From Rhodobacter sp. CZR27 (GTDB lineage Bacteria > Pseudomonadota > Alphaproteobacteria > Rhodobacterales > Rhodobacteraceae), in contig NZ_CP023548.1 in assembly GCF_002407205.1 (NCBI RefSeq), forward strand, positions 1,512,501-1,576,500: a stretch of 64,000 nt of DNA, read 5' to 3'. Made by a program: the position numbers and the translations under genes. Below are positions 1 through 8,860 of the stretch, piece by piece (the stretch's first letter is position 1; each line of letters begins with the position of its first letter). A model generated the notes under the pieces. The model was given only the letters and a program-made list of their open reading frames with translations, ran no database searches and was not told the origin of the DNA.

Positions 1-304
1 CACCTCGGGGCTGATGATCGCCACGCCGCAGGGCACCTTTCCCCTGAAGTCGTTTTTCACGGCTGCGCTGGCCAGCCGCGAGGGGGACACCTCCGGCTCG
101 GCCGCGGCAGTCCGGCACCGCATCCAGAAGCTGGTTCAGGCCGAGTCCCCCGACGACCCGCTGAGCGATGATGCCATCGCCCGGATCATCTCGGACGAGG
201 GGGTGACGCTGGCCCGTCGAACGGTTGCCAAGTATCGCGAGCAGCTGAACATCCCGTCCTCGGTCCAGCGCCGCAGGCAGGCGCTGGTGACCGGCGCACT
301 CTGA
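1..304 (+). CDS. rpoN: RNA polymerase sigma-54 factor RpoN, 3' end only
   Basis: C-terminal ~100 residues of sigma-54, cut by the window edge and read in frame from base 2. The RpoN box ARRTVAKYRE, which contacts the -24 promoter element, is encoded at 212-241 and is intact. The preceding helical stretch (TPQGTFPLKSFF, then LSDDAIARIISDEG) fits the family's DNA-binding domain. The gene lies tail-to-tail with the end of the fli/flh gene block. In R. sphaeroides one of several rpoN copies (rpoN2) is dedicated to fla1 flagellar promoters, and this position fits that copy. The sigma-54-type promoters found across the window are its expected targets. Confidence 0.93.
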   Translation, partial: TSGLMIATPQGTFPLKSFFTAALASREGDTSGSAAAVRHRIQKLVQAESPDDPLSDDAIARIISDEGVTLARRTVAKYREQLNIPSSVQRRRQALVTGAL

Positions 305-352
305 CCCGCTTCCACGGGAGCCCCTCTCTGGCCGTTCGGCGGCGCGCGCCGT

Positions 353-1021
353 TCAGGCCGACACCGGGGCAGCGGCCGCCGGGGCGCGGGCGAACAGGAA
401 CCGTGCGCGGCCATCAAGTCCCCTCCACGCCGCATGCGCCCCGGCCTCGTTGCGCGCCGCCAGCACCGCCACCGGCTGCATCCCGCGCAGGCGGCGGTCG
501 GCCCGGACATAGGCGGGGCCCGCACTTCCGACATGGATCGCCGCCAGCAGGTAGACCGGCACGGCCAGCCACGGCACCACGGCGAAGGCAAGGGCCACCG
601 CCGCCATCAGCGCCGCCGCCAGCCCCCAGAGCCGCATCTGCAACAGCCACAGGGGCGCAGCCAGCAGCGCGGCGCGCGAGGCGGGCAGGGGCTGGATGTC
701 ATAGCAGCCGTCGCGTGCCGCCATCACCTCCCAGTTGCAAAGCGCCTCCGGGTGCAACCTTGCGCCGTCCGGCAGTGCCGTGGCGGGAACGGCAATCCAG
801 TCGCCGAGGGCCGCGGTTTCGGCCAGCACGACGAAGTCCGCCTCGCCGCGCCGGAAGCCGAGCGCAAGCCGGGGCGCTGCCGCGAAGCGTGCGGCGAAAT
901 CCTCCGGTGCGCCCGTGAAGGGCAGGCCGTTGACGCGGCAAAGCCGGTCGCCCGGCCGCAGGTGCAGGGCGGCCCCGGCTGGGGAAGGCGAGGCAAGTTC
1001 TAGGCAGAGTGCGTCGGTCAT
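353..1021 (-). CDS. Unknown membrane protein with PDZ-like N-terminus, last gene after motF
   Basis: 222 residues, family not recognised. Residues ~20-65 (GDRLCRVNGLPF, then a run resembling the closing strands of a PDZ fold) look PDZ-like. Two adjacent hydrophobic segments at ~125-165 form a likely membrane hairpin, followed by a basic stretch and an Ala/Pro-rich tail. The ATG lies 6 bases after the motF stop, so it is probably co-transcribed with motF from the sigma-54 promoter at 1793-1807. By position it is a candidate flagellar motor or assembly accessory protein. That role is inference only, and the PDZ resemblance is weak. Confidence 0.75.
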   Translation of the reverse strand: MTDALCLELASPSPAGAALHLRPGDRLCRVNGLPFTGAPEDFAARFAAAPRLALGFRRGEADFVVLAETAALGDWIAVPATALPDGARLHPEALCNWEVMAARDGCYDIQPLPASRAALLAAPLWLLQMRLWGLAAALMAAVALAFAVVPWLAVPVYLLAAIHVGSAGPAYVRADRRLRGMQPVAVLAARNEAGAHAAWRGLDGRARFLFARAPAAAAPVSA

Positions 1022-1027
1022 GGCGGT

Positions 1028-1762
1028 TCAGGGAAACCGGATCGGGTTGTCCGCGGGCTTCGGCGCCGGCTGGGCCACCGGCTTCCGGGCGGGCCGGGCG
1101 GGCTGTGCGACGGCCCGCGCCGGGGCCGGGGCGGGGGCGGCGACCCGGCGTCCGGCCTTCAGCTCCTCCATCAGGGAGCGCAGTTCGGGGCTTGACCCCG
1201 CGCCGGCCTCGATGGCCTTGCGCAGCGAGCCATCGACCTCTCCCAGCGCGGCAAGCAGCGCGTCGCGCGTGCCGGCGAGGCTCTGGTCGACATGGTTCTG
1301 GATCGCGCTGGCGAACTGCGGCTCGACCGCGGCGGCCTGCTGTGCGAAACCCTCCAGATCGCCGGCAATCCGTTCGCCCACGCCGTCGATGCTGCCCTTG
1401 AGGTCTGCCTCCAGCGTCTCGAGCTTGCCCGACAGCGCCTCGACCTTCCCGATCACCTCGCCCAGCTCGGTCAGGCGGCTGATCATCAGCTCTCCCGCGG
1501 CGGCCTGCACTTCGGCCGCCTCGCGCAGATCCGCGACCGAGCGGAAATAGACAAGGCCGCCCAGCAGGACCGCCACGCCGGCCCCGGCAAGGATGCCAAG
1601 CGACATCGCCTGCATCCGCCTCTGGCCGAGGGTGATCCGCTCGACGAAAGCCCGGTGCTCGGCCTGCAACTGGTCGAGATCCTGCGCGGCGTCGTTGGCC
1701 GCGCTCGCGGCGCTGAGCGCGCGGGCGATGCCGTCGCTGAGGGGATCGGTCTCTTCGGTCAT
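1028..1762 (-). CDS. motF: MotF-like flagellar rotation protein, bitopic membrane protein
   Basis: 244 residues. There is one transmembrane helix at ~53-72, a short N-terminal cytoplasmic part, and a long helical segment (~75-195, rich in Ala/Glu/Leu heptad-like spacing) ending in a Pro/Ala/Arg-rich tail. This layout and the position directly after flhB match MotF of R. sphaeroides, a polar bitopic protein reported as essential for flagellar rotation but not assembly. Only R. sphaeroides relatives are known to carry it. The ATG is chosen because GGAG lies 8 bases upstream. The name rests on synteny and topology, not alignment. Confidence 0.75.
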   Translation of the reverse strand: MTEETDPLSDGIARALSAASAANDAAQDLDQLQAEHRAFVERITLGQRRMQAMSLGILAGAGVAVLLGGLVYFRSVADLREAAEVQAAAGELMISRLTELGEVIGKVEALSGKLETLEADLKGSIDGVGERIAGDLEGFAQQAAAVEPQFASAIQNHVDQSLAGTRDALLAALGEVDGSLRKAIEAGAGSSPELRSLMEELKAGRRVAAPAPAPARAVAQPARPARKPVAQPAPKPADNPIRFP

Positions 1763-1792
1763 CGCGCCATCTCCTGCACTGCGATCCATGGG

Positions 1793-1807
1793 GCAAGATC
1801 CATGCCA
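1793..1807 (-). promoter_or_regulatory. Sigma-54 (-24/-12) promoter before motF
   Basis: On the minus strand the sequence reads TGGCATG-GATC-TTGC, with the exact GG-to-GC spacing of sigma-54 promoters. It lies ~31 bases upstream of the motF start, between the flhB stop and motF. It implies that motF and the next gene can be transcribed apart from flhB. Confidence 0.8.
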
Positions 1808-1815
1808 GCCACCCG

Positions 1816-2991
1816 TCACGCCGGACGGGGGCCGGCATCCGGCCCGTCACCCAGCGGCCGGCCGAATTCGTCGAAGGCTAGGGACACCGGAACCTCGACC
1901 TCGGGCAGGTCGGCGGCCTCGCCGCGGTCGAGGCGGTAGACGTGGGCGAGAACCGTCGCCACAGCGCCGTAGAGCGGGTCCGGGATCTCCTGCCCGATGT
2001 CGCCGGTGAAGTAGAGCGCGCGGGCCAGAAGCGGCAGGCGCAAGGTCCCGATACCCGCCCGCCTTCCGCGCTCGATGATGTCGAGCGCCATCGGCCCCTT
2101 GCCGAGCGCGAGGATCACCGGCGCCGGCGTCTCGCCCGGCACGTAGCGCAGCGCCACCGCGAAGTGGGTCGGGTTGGTCACGATGGCGGTGGCCCTCGGC
2201 ACGTCGTCAAGCGCGGCCCGGCGCCGCGCGCCGTTGCGCGAGGCCTCCATCTGCATCCGGCGCATCCGGCCCTTCACCTCCGGCGAGCCGTTCGACTCCT
2301 TGGATTCCTCCTTCAGCTCCTGCCGCGACATCTTCATCGAGTTCGTCAGGCTCCAGGCCTGCCACGCGAGGTCGAGCCCGCCGATCACCGCAAGCACGAC
2401 CAGCAGCGCCGACAGCAGATGCAGCAGGCCCGCGCCCATCACCTGCGCCGCATCGCCCGCCTCGGCCGTCCACAGCCGGTCGAGCGGCGCCAGCTCGTCG
2501 CGCAGCACCATCACCGCCACGCCGATCAGCAGCGTGACCTTGGCCACCGCCTTCGCCAGTTCCACCAGCGCCTTGGTCGAGACCATGCGTTTCAGCCCGG
2601 CCGCCGGATTCACCCGGTCGAAGCGCGGCGACATCGCCTTGGTCGAGACGTTGATGCCGCCCATGCCGAACTGCACCAGAAGCACCAGCGCAAGCAGCGG
2701 CGCCGCGACGATCAGACCCGCGACCAGCACCTCGCGCCAGGCCTGCCCGAGCCGGAGAAGCATCGCCGCATCAAGGTCCGTGCCGGGGTTCAGCACGAAA
2801 TATCCCGACCAGCCGCGCACCAGCCCCGGCAGCGCGCCTTGGGCCAGCACCAGAAGGCCCGTGCCGCCCGCCAGCGTGGCGAAGACGAAGACCTCCTTCG
2901 AGGTGACGATGGAGCCGTCCTCGCGCGCCTGCTCGCGGCGCTTCGCGGTCGGCTCCTCGGTCTTTTCCTGCCCGTCGTCACCCTCGGCCAT
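1816..2991 (-). CDS. flhB: FlhB, flagellar type III export switch protein
   Basis: 391 residues. The N-terminal half carries four membrane helices (~32-60, 85-110, 143-163, 185-210). The cytoplasmic C-terminal domain has the autocleavage motif NPTH at 273-276. Cleavage between N and P switches export from rod/hook to filament substrates, acting with FliK. The charged N-terminus (KTEEPTAKRREQAREDG) is typical. The start overlaps fliR by 14 bases, indicating translational coupling in the fliOPQR-flhB unit. The acidic extension after residue ~365 is variable in the family. Confidence 0.97.
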   Translation of the reverse strand: MAEGDDGQEKTEEPTAKRREQAREDGSIVTSKEVFVFATLAGGTGLLVLAQGALPGLVRGWSGYFVLNPGTDLDAAMLLRLGQAWREVLVAGLIVAAPLLALVLLVQFGMGGINVSTKAMSPRFDRVNPAAGLKRMVSTKALVELAKAVAKVTLLIGVAVMVLRDELAPLDRLWTAEAGDAAQVMGAGLLHLLSALLVVLAVIGGLDLAWQAWSLTNSMKMSRQELKEESKESNGSPEVKGRMRRMQMEASRNGARRRAALDDVPRATAIVTNPTHFAVALRYVPGETPAPVILALGKGPMALDIIERGRRAGIGTLRLPLLARALYFTGDIGQEIPDPLYGAVATVLAHVYRLDRGEAADLPEVEVPVSLAFDEFGRPLGDGPDAGPRPA

Positions 2992-3778
2992 CGGCGCCCG
3001 CCAGAAGATCCGAGAGCAGCGTGAGGCTTTCGCCGACCAGCGTCTCGAACGCGCCCATCGTGCCGGGCGCGGTCAGGAACAGCAGGACCAGCGTCGCCGT
3101 CATGGTGACGGGAAAGCCGAACGAGAACACGTTGAGTTGCGGCGCCGAGCGGGTGATGACGCCGATCGCCACGTTGATCAGGATGAGCGCGCTGACCACC
3201 GGCATCATGATCCGCAGGCCCAGCAGGAACATCCGACCGCCGGCCGCGACACCCGCGCCGACGAAGCCTGCTGCGTCGAACGGCGCGCCCGGCGGCAGGG
3301 TCTCGTAGCTTTCCAGCACGATCCGCAGCGCCGCAAGGTGGCCGTCGAGGGCAAGGAACACCATGGTCAGCGACAGGCCGAAGATCTGCGCCACCACAGG
3401 CGTCTGCCCGCCCGCCGAGGGATCGACCTGCGCGGCGAAGCCGAGGCCCGCGGTCGAGGCGATGCGGTCGCCGGCCAGCGCCGCTCCGGCAAAGAGGATG
3501 GTCAGCACGAGGCCCGCCGAGAGGCCGATCGCCATCTCCTGCGCCATCATCGGCAATGCCTGAAGCGAGGCGAGCACCTCGGTCGGCGGCAGCGCCACGC
3601 GGTCCACCACCGGCAGGGTCAGCACGACCGTGGCCACGATCCGCACGGGTAGCGACACGAAGCGGCCCCCGAAGGCGGGCGAGGCGATCAGGAAGGCGCC
3701 GATCCGCAGCATGGCGAACAGGAATCGCACCGCCCAGTCGGACAGCCGGACGAGGTCGAGGCCGGGCAGGGTATCCAT
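2978..3778 (-). CDS. fliR: FliR, flagellar export gate protein
   Basis: 266 residues and almost entirely hydrophobic, with about six predicted membrane segments as expected for FliR. FliR joins FliP and FliQ in the helical export pore at the centre of the MS ring. Its ATG overlaps the fliQ stop (ATGA), and its end overlaps flhB. Length is normal and nothing is missing. Confidence 0.96.
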   Translation of the reverse strand: MDTLPGLDLVRLSDWAVRFLFAMLRIGAFLIASPAFGGRFVSLPVRIVATVVLTLPVVDRVALPPTEVLASLQALPMMAQEMAIGLSAGLVLTILFAGAALAGDRIASTAGLGFAAQVDPSAGGQTPVVAQIFGLSLTMVFLALDGHLAALRIVLESYETLPPGAPFDAAGFVGAGVAAGGRMFLLGLRIMMPVVSALILINVAIGVITRSAPQLNVFSFGFPVTMTATLVLLFLTAPGTMGAFETLVGESLTLLSDLLAGADGRG

Positions 3779-4044
3779 CAGTGGATCGAGGCGATCGTCT
3801 CGAAGACGAAGGCGAAGTAGTCGGTCATCCGGGTCAGCATGAACCCCGAGGCGAGCGCCATGGTCAGCATGACGATGGCGAGCTTGGGCACGAAGCTGAG
3901 CGTGGATTCGTTGATCGAGGTGGCGGCCTGCAGCACGCCGATGATCAGGCCCACCACCAGCGCCACGACGAGCACGGGACCGGCTGTCAGCAGGATGTTC
4001 CAGTAGGCGATGCGCAGATGCTCGATGCCGCTGTCGAATTCCAT
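3778..4044 (-). CDS. fliQ: FliQ, flagellar export gate protein
   Basis: 88 residues with two membrane helices (~15-40 and ~52-75), the normal FliQ size. The segment LIIGVLQAATSINESTLSFVPKL contains the family's conserved QAAT-x-I-x-E loop. FliQ packs around the FliP/FliR pore. The start overlaps the fliP stop by one base (TAATG) and the stop overlaps fliR, so the genes are tightly coupled. Confidence 0.96.
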   Translation of the reverse strand: MEFDSGIEHLRIAYWNILLTAGPVLVVALVVGLIIGVLQAATSINESTLSFVPKLAIVMLTMALASGFMLTRMTDYFAFVFETIASIH

Positions 4045-4772
4045 TACTGTCCCCCATAGGTCGCGGCGAGCGAGCCGACCGTCAGCGCCCAGCCGTCCAC
4101 CAGCACGAAGAGCAGCAGCTTGAACGGCAGCGAGACCAGCATCGGCGACAGCATCATCATGCCGAGCGCCATCAGGATCGAGGCGATCACCATGTCGATC
4201 ACGAGGAAGGGCAGGAACAGAAGGAACCCGATCTGGAAGGCCGTCTTCAGCTCCGAGGTCATGAAGGCCGGCAGGAGCGTGGCGAAGGGCACGTCCTTCG
4301 GATCGGCGTAAGGCCCCGCCCCGGACAGGTCCGAGAACATCAGCAGGTCGTTCGCCCGGGTGTTGGCCACGAGGAACTCCTTCATGATCGCGCCGCCCTT
4401 CGCGATCGCGGGTTCGGCCTCGATCTGGCCGTCGAGGAAGGGCGAGAGCGCCTCGGAATAGACCGTGGTCAGCGTCGGTTGCATGACGAAGAAGGTCAGG
4501 AACAGCGCGAGCGCGATCAGCACCTGGTTGGGCGGCGTCTGCTGCGTTCCGAGCGCCTGCCGCAGGATCGAGAGCACGATGATGATGCGGGTGAAGGCCG
4601 ACATGCCCAGCACCAGCGAGGGCAGCACCGTCAGCGCGGTCATCAGCACGAGGATCTGCAGCGACAGCGAATAGCTCGTGCCGCCGGTGCCTTCGGTGAT
4701 GGTGACCGCGGGCAGGCCGGCAGCGGCGGCAGGGCCGGACAGCAGCGAAAGGAGGAGCGCCAGGGGGATCAC
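4044..4772 (-). CDS. fliP: FliP, flagellar export gate protein
   Basis: 242 residues. A cleavable-type hydrophobic N-terminus (~1-18) is followed by the FliP core. The conserved stretch around TAFTRIIIVLSILRQALGTQQ-type residues and the closing GWALTVGSL are both present. FliP forms the pentameric core of the export pore. The start is a GTG overlapping the fliO stop (GTGA), and no better ATG lies nearby. It is co-transcribed from the fliO promoter. Confidence 0.96.
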   Translation of the reverse strand: MIPLALLLSLLSGPAAAAGLPAVTITEGTGGTSYSLSLQILVLMTALTVLPSLVLGMSAFTRIIIVLSILRQALGTQQTPPNQVLIALALFLTFFVMQPTLTTVYSEALSPFLDGQIEAEPAIAKGGAIMKEFLVANTRANDLLMFSDLSGAGPYADPKDVPFATLLPAFMTSELKTAFQIGFLLFLPFLVIDMVIASILMALGMMMLSPMLVSLPFKLLLFVLVDGWALTVGSLAATYGGQ

Positions 4773-5044
4773 GGGCGGGCCTCCAGCGGCAGCACCACCG
4801 GCGCCGCCCCGCGCGAGCGCAGCACGAGGAACTCGCGCCCGTCCACGGCCAGGATCAGCGCGCGGTCCTGGGGACCCAGAGCAGCGGCCTCGGTCACGCG
4901 GATCCGCCCGCCATTCGCGAAGCGCGAAATGCCGGGCGTCTTCAGGATACCGGGTGCCTTCAGCTTCACCACCAGCCACAGAAGGCCGAGAAGCCCGAGG
5001 AATAGCCCGAGTGTCAGGATCTGGTCGGGGCGCAGGATGTCCAA
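4769..5044 (-). CDS. fliO: FliO, flagellar export assembly factor
   Basis: 91 residues with a single N-terminal membrane helix (~9-27), then a small basic cytoplasmic domain, as in short FliO proteins. FliO helps assemble the FliP ring. The likely start is TTG at 5044, with GGAG about 10 bases upstream. No ATG start fits the frame, so the exact start is less certain. It is the first gene of fliOPQR-flhB and sits directly behind a sigma-54 promoter. Confidence 0.88.
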   Translation of the reverse strand: MDILRPDQILTLGLFLGLLGLLWLVVKLKAPGILKTPGISRFANGGRIRVTEAAALGPQDRALILAVDGREFLVLRSRGAAPVVLPLEARP

Positions 5045-5078
5045 GCGAAGCCACTCCTCTGGCAGTTGCCGAAGGGGT

Positions 5079-5093
5079 GCAACATCCGTGCCG
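5079..5093 (-). promoter_or_regulatory. Sigma-54 promoter before fliO
   Basis: The minus strand reads CGGCACG-GATG-TTGC followed by A, with correct -24/-12 spacing. It lies just after the fliN stop, ~35 bases before fliO. The fliO promoter of R. sphaeroides has been described as sigma-54-dependent, which agrees. Confidence 0.88.
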
Positions 5094-5095
5094 CG

Positions 5096-5392
5096 TCAGA
5101 GGCTTTCGGCGCGCTTCTCCGGCTCGATGATCTGGCCGAAACGGATGCCGAAGCGCTCGCCCACCATCACCACCTCGCCCTTCGCGATGGGGGTGCCGTT
5201 CACCAGAACGTCGAGCGGGTCGCCGGCGAGCCGGTCGAGTTCGACCACCGAGCCTTCCGACAGCCGCAGGAGGTCGCGGATCGTCATCTCGGTGCGGCCG
5301 ACCTCGACGGTCAGGCGAACGCCGATGTTTTCCAGAAGGCGCAGGTTCTCGGCGCCGAGGCGGTCGGAGGAGGGGCGGGGCGTGTCGGTCAT
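5096..5392 (-). CDS. fliN: FliN, C-ring rotor/switch protein
   Basis: 98 residues, a short FliN made almost entirely of the SpoA domain. The conserved run (VRLTVEVGRTEMTIRDLL, then a GSVVELD core and the closing GERFGIRF) is clear. It forms the base of the C ring with FliM and binds FliH of the export ATPase complex. ATG at 5392 is chosen. An in-frame GTG at 5425 would add 11 residues. A 97-base gap separates it from fliM, unusually loose for this cluster. Confidence 0.93.
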   Translation of the reverse strand: MTDTPRPSSDRLGAENLRLLENIGVRLTVEVGRTEMTIRDLLRLSEGSVVELDRLAGDPLDVLVNGTPIAKGEVVMVGERFGIRFGQIIEPEKRAESL

Positions 5393-5489
5393 TCTCGGTT
5401 CCGGTTCATCCGGGCCACGGGGCACCGGGTTCGTTTCGCCTTGCGGCGGGGGGTGCCCCGCGCGCGTCGTCTTCAGCCGGCGGGGCGCA

Positions 5490-6461
5490 TCAGCTGCGGG
5501 TCCGCCGGCGGGTCAGGTTCAGCGCGGTCTGTCCGCCACGCTCGCCGGGGGTGGCGTCGAAGATCGGCTGGCCCTCGACCAGCAGCGACACCGTGTCCGA
5601 CAGCTGCACCGGCAGCACGTCGCCCGGCTGGATCTGCATCAGCTGGCGCAGCGGCACCTCGGGCTCGCAGAGCCGCGCCGAAAGCGTCAGCGGGACCTCG
5701 AGGATCGCCCGCTGCAGCTTCTCGCGCCATGTCCGGTCGTCGTCCACGAAATCCGACTGCATCCGCGAGCGCAGCTGCGACGAGATCGGCTTCAGCGTCT
5801 GCAACGGATAGAGCACGTCGAAGCTCGCCGGCTCGGTTCCCGGCAGCTGAACCATGAACGAGCAGTTCACGATCATGTCGTCGCCATCGACGAACGAGGC
5901 GAACTGCATGGACTCCTCGCGGCTGGCGACGGCGAAGGTCAGTGCCATCAGGTCTCGCCACGCCAGTTGCAGCGCGATGTTCAGCCGGTCGGTCACCAGT
6001 TCGATCACCCGCTGCTCGGTCGCGGTGAACTCCGTGCGCGCGCTCTTGATGTGGCGGATCTGGCCGCCGTAGTAGCTGTCGGTCAGAAGCGAGATGAAGG
6101 GCGGCGGGATGACGATCATCTGGTTGCCGCGCAACTCCTCGATGCGGCTGGCGGTGATCGAGACGAAGTTGTCCTGGCTCGAGCGGTAGTCGTCGAAGCT
6201 GCGCACCTCGGGCGGAAAGGACGAGATCCGCGGCTGCAGCCGCAGCATGGGCAGGAACACGTCGCGCGCCGTGCGGCAGAAGCGTTCGTTGATCATGCGC
6301 AGCGCGTGATAGTCGCCGAGCAGGTTGAGGTCGTTCTCGCCGAAGGCATAGGGCCGGACCTCGAGTCCGTTCTCCATGCTCAGGCTGTCGCTGGCCTCCA
6401 TGAGGTTGCCGACGAGGGCCGCGACCTCCTTGGATGACAGCTTGCGGGGCGTGGCGGCCAT
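5490..6461 (-). CDS. fliM: FliM, C-ring switch protein that binds CheY-P
   Basis: 323 residues, the usual FliM length. The N-terminal segment KLSSKEVAALVGNL (~7-20) corresponds to the CheY-binding LSQxEIDALL peptide, in divergent form. It is followed by the CheC-like middle domain (~50-230) and a C-terminal SpoA domain (~250-305). R. sphaeroides has several CheY proteins, and CheY6-P is known to bind this motor and stop it. The start lies 3 bases after the fliL stop. Confidence 0.96.
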   Translation of the reverse strand: MAATPRKLSSKEVAALVGNLMEASDSLSMENGLEVRPYAFGENDLNLLGDYHALRMINERFCRTARDVFLPMLRLQPRISSFPPEVRSFDDYRSSQDNFVSITASRIEELRGNQMIVIPPPFISLLTDSYYGGQIRHIKSARTEFTATEQRVIELVTDRLNIALQLAWRDLMALTFAVASREESMQFASFVDGDDMIVNCSFMVQLPGTEPASFDVLYPLQTLKPISSQLRSRMQSDFVDDDRTWREKLQRAILEVPLTLSARLCEPEVPLRQLMQIQPGDVLPVQLSDTVSLLVEGQPIFDATPGERGGQTALNLTRRRTRS

Positions 6462-6464
6462 GAT

Positions 6465-7049
6465 CTACTGCAGGATGAACGAGGGGAAGAAGACGGCTTC
6501 GATCCCGCCGAAGCCTTCGAGCGTCACGAGGCGGGCATTCACCGCATCGCGCACGGCGATGGCCAGCCGGTCGCGGCCCGCCTTGTCCTGCAGTTCCTCC
6601 TCGGAGAAGGAGCCGACGACGGCGAGCACGTCCGAGCGCAGCGCGATCTCGTTGCGCGCGACGTTGTCCATCACCTTCTGGTCGTATTGCGTCGAAAGTC
6701 CGATGCCCACCTGCAGGAAGCGACGCGAGGCGCGCAGGTTGGTGGTCAGCGGCTCCTTGAACTCGTAATAGCTGGTGACGAAGGTCTCCTGATCGGGCGT
6801 CGGCCGCGGCACCTTCTGCGGCGCATTCTCGTCCGGGGTCTCGGCCTGCTGTTCCTGCGCCTCGGGCGCGGCATGCTCGATCAGCCGCATCACGTCCTTG
6901 TTGGGCGACAGCGGATTGGCGAAGTAGAAGAAGCCCGCGCCGAAACCTGCGCCCAGCAGCAGCGCGCCCAGCAAAAGCAGTCCCAGCGCCTTCAGCAGGC
7001 CCCGCCCACGGCGGGGTTTGCGGTCGATGATGGCGGTTGCATCGGTCAC
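6465..7049 (-). CDS. fliL: FliL, stator-associated basal-body protein
   Basis: 194 residues: a short basic cytoplasmic N-terminus, one membrane helix (~20-48), an acidic Glu/Pro linker (~65-90) and a periplasmic FliL domain ending in the family signature VFFPSFILQ. FliL supports stator function, and in R. sphaeroides it is needed for rotation. The start is GTG (7049) because no in-frame ATG precedes the helix. It lies 11 bases after fliK. A second FliL-like gene lies at 28213-28689. Confidence 0.94.
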   Translation of the reverse strand: MTDATAIIDRKPRRGRGLLKALGLLLLGALLLGAGFGAGFFYFANPLSPNKDVMRLIEHAAPEAQEQQAETPDENAPQKVPRPTPDQETFVTSYYEFKEPLTTNLRASRRFLQVGIGLSTQYDQKVMDNVARNEIALRSDVLAVVGSFSEEELQDKAGRDRLAIAVRDAVNARLVTLEGFGGIEAVFFPSFILQ

Positions 7050-7060
7050 GGGTCGGGTCC

Positions 7061-8833
7061 TCAGGCGATCAGGTTGACAAGGCCCGCGGCGCGGGCGTCG
7101 GTATCGGGGGCGGGGGGCGCGGGCCGGAAGGCCGCGCGGCGCGGGCCGCGTTCGGGCTGGTCCTGCCGGGCGCCAGTGTCGCCCTGGCCCGCCTCGTGCC
7201 GGGCGAGGGACAGGCCGCCCTTCTCCAGCAGGTCCGACAGGCGGCCCTCTTGGCCCGCCAGCAGCCGCGCGGCCTCGGGCGTCTCGGTGGTGAAGCTGAC
7301 GGAGGCGGCGCCGTCGCGCATCTCGACGCGGATCTTCAGCCGTCCCAGCGACTCGGGCGAGAGGACGATCTCCAGCTCCGACAGTCCCGCATCGAGTGCC
7401 GCGGCAAGGCGGTCGTCGATCGCCGCCGGCCAGTCCGGTGAGAAGGTCGACAGCGGTTCCGCGCTGCCCGCGCCGGCGGCCGATCCCGCGTCCCGGGTTT
7501 CCGGTAGGGAGGTGGCGCGGTCCGCCAAGGGCAGGTCCGGCGGCAGGATGGGGCTCGGTGCACCCGCAGCGGTCGCGGCGGGTCCGGTCTCGCCCGGTCC
7601 GGGGCGCGCCGGTGGGGAGACGGGAGTCTCCTGCACATGCGCGGCTGCGACGGGGCCGCTTCGCCGCGGGGCTGCGTTTGGCCGGTCTGCCGAAGGCTCC
7701 GCAGGGCCGGGCGTGCCGGCGGCGGGGTCGAGCGCGCTTTGCCGGACCGGCGCGGGGTCCTGTGGCGGCAGCGGGCGGGGCGCGTCCATTGCGGAGGACA
7801 TCGGCCGCAGGCCTTCCAGTGCGGTCGCACCTCGGTCGGATCGGGGCGCGGGAGGGTGCCCTTCCTGCGGGGTTCCCCGGGGCGCCCCGACGGGACGTTC
7901 AGGTCCCGGCGGTTCCGCGAGGGGCTGACCGGCCTCCGCCTCTGCCGGGCCGGCTGCCGCAACCGGCCCCGGCATCGCCGCCGGGGATCGGCCGGCCGCC
8001 CGGTAGGCGGAACTGCCGTCGTCCCGCACCTGCGCTGCGCCTTGCGGCAGGGCGGTGCCCTGCGTCTGCGGCCCGATGGCGGGCCCAGAGCGGGGCGTTG
8101 TCGATGCAGACGGCCCCGGCAGGTGACCCCCCGCCCGTGCAGCGGCGGAGGCCGGTCCTTCCGCAACGGCAGGCGCGGCGAGGGCAGCCGCACCCGTGTC
8201 CGCTGCGGGGACGGACAGGCCGGGGGCGAGATCGACCTGCAGCGCCTCCGCGGGCAGCGTCTCGCCCGACGGTTCCGGCTTTGCGGGCGAGTGGCCGTGC
8301 GGGGTCTCGCTCGCCTTGCGCGGGTGCAGCGATGAAGGGGCGCGTCCTTCCGCTGCATTCGGGTGGAGGCCGCCAGGCGGTTCCCCCCGTGCCCCGGCCC
8401 ACTCGCCCTGTTCCGCAGCCATGGCGGGGTGATCCGCGGACGGTGCGGGCACCAGGTCTTCCGATCTGGCGGTGCTGCGCAGGGCGGTCGGGACGCCGGT
8501 CGGCGGGTTCCCCGCGGACCTCAGGCGGAGGCTGCCCGTCGGGATCATGTCGGACGGCGGCGCAGGCTGCCCCGGCAGAGCCTCATGCGGCGACCGCGTC
8601 GGGTCCGCGAGCCGCGGCCCATCAGCGGCCATGTCGGTCGCCGGAACCTCGACCGAGGAGGGAGCGGGCACCGGAGCCGCCTCGCCCCCGGCCGCCATGG
8701 TGGAGGTGCGCGCCGGCGAGGCCACGACGGTCGCGGCAAGCAGCATCGCGAAAAGATCAGGCGTCGCCGGCACCGCGGGCGCACTGCCCGGTGCCGCGAT
8801 CCAGTCCTGTCCCTGCGCCTCCGAGATCTTCAT
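7061..8833 (-). CDS. fliK: FliK, hook-length control protein
   Basis: 590 residues. The long N-terminal part (~1-460) is Pro/Ala/Gly-rich, low-complexity and probably disordered, as expected for a molecular ruler. The C-terminal Flg_hook domain (~470-560) contains LSELEIVLSPESLGRLKIRV, the family hallmark that contacts FlhB. It is one of the longer FliK proteins. It begins 28 bases behind a near-perfect sigma-54 promoter, so it heads its own fliKLMN unit. Confidence 0.93.
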   Translation of the reverse strand: MKISEAQGQDWIAAPGSAPAVPATPDLFAMLLAATVVASPARTSTMAAGGEAAPVPAPSSVEVPATDMAADGPRLADPTRSPHEALPGQPAPPSDMIPTGSLRLRSAGNPPTGVPTALRSTARSEDLVPAPSADHPAMAAEQGEWAGARGEPPGGLHPNAAEGRAPSSLHPRKASETPHGHSPAKPEPSGETLPAEALQVDLAPGLSVPAADTGAAALAAPAVAEGPASAAARAGGHLPGPSASTTPRSGPAIGPQTQGTALPQGAAQVRDDGSSAYRAAGRSPAAMPGPVAAAGPAEAEAGQPLAEPPGPERPVGAPRGTPQEGHPPAPRSDRGATALEGLRPMSSAMDAPRPLPPQDPAPVRQSALDPAAGTPGPAEPSADRPNAAPRRSGPVAAAHVQETPVSPPARPGPGETGPAATAAGAPSPILPPDLPLADRATSLPETRDAGSAAGAGSAEPLSTFSPDWPAAIDDRLAAALDAGLSELEIVLSPESLGRLKIRVEMRDGAASVSFTTETPEAARLLAGQEGRLSDLLEKGGLSLARHEAGQGDTGARQDQPERGPRRAAFRPAPPAPDTDARAAGLVNLIA

Positions 8834-8860
8834 GCCTGCCTCCTGACTGCCTCCGATCCT

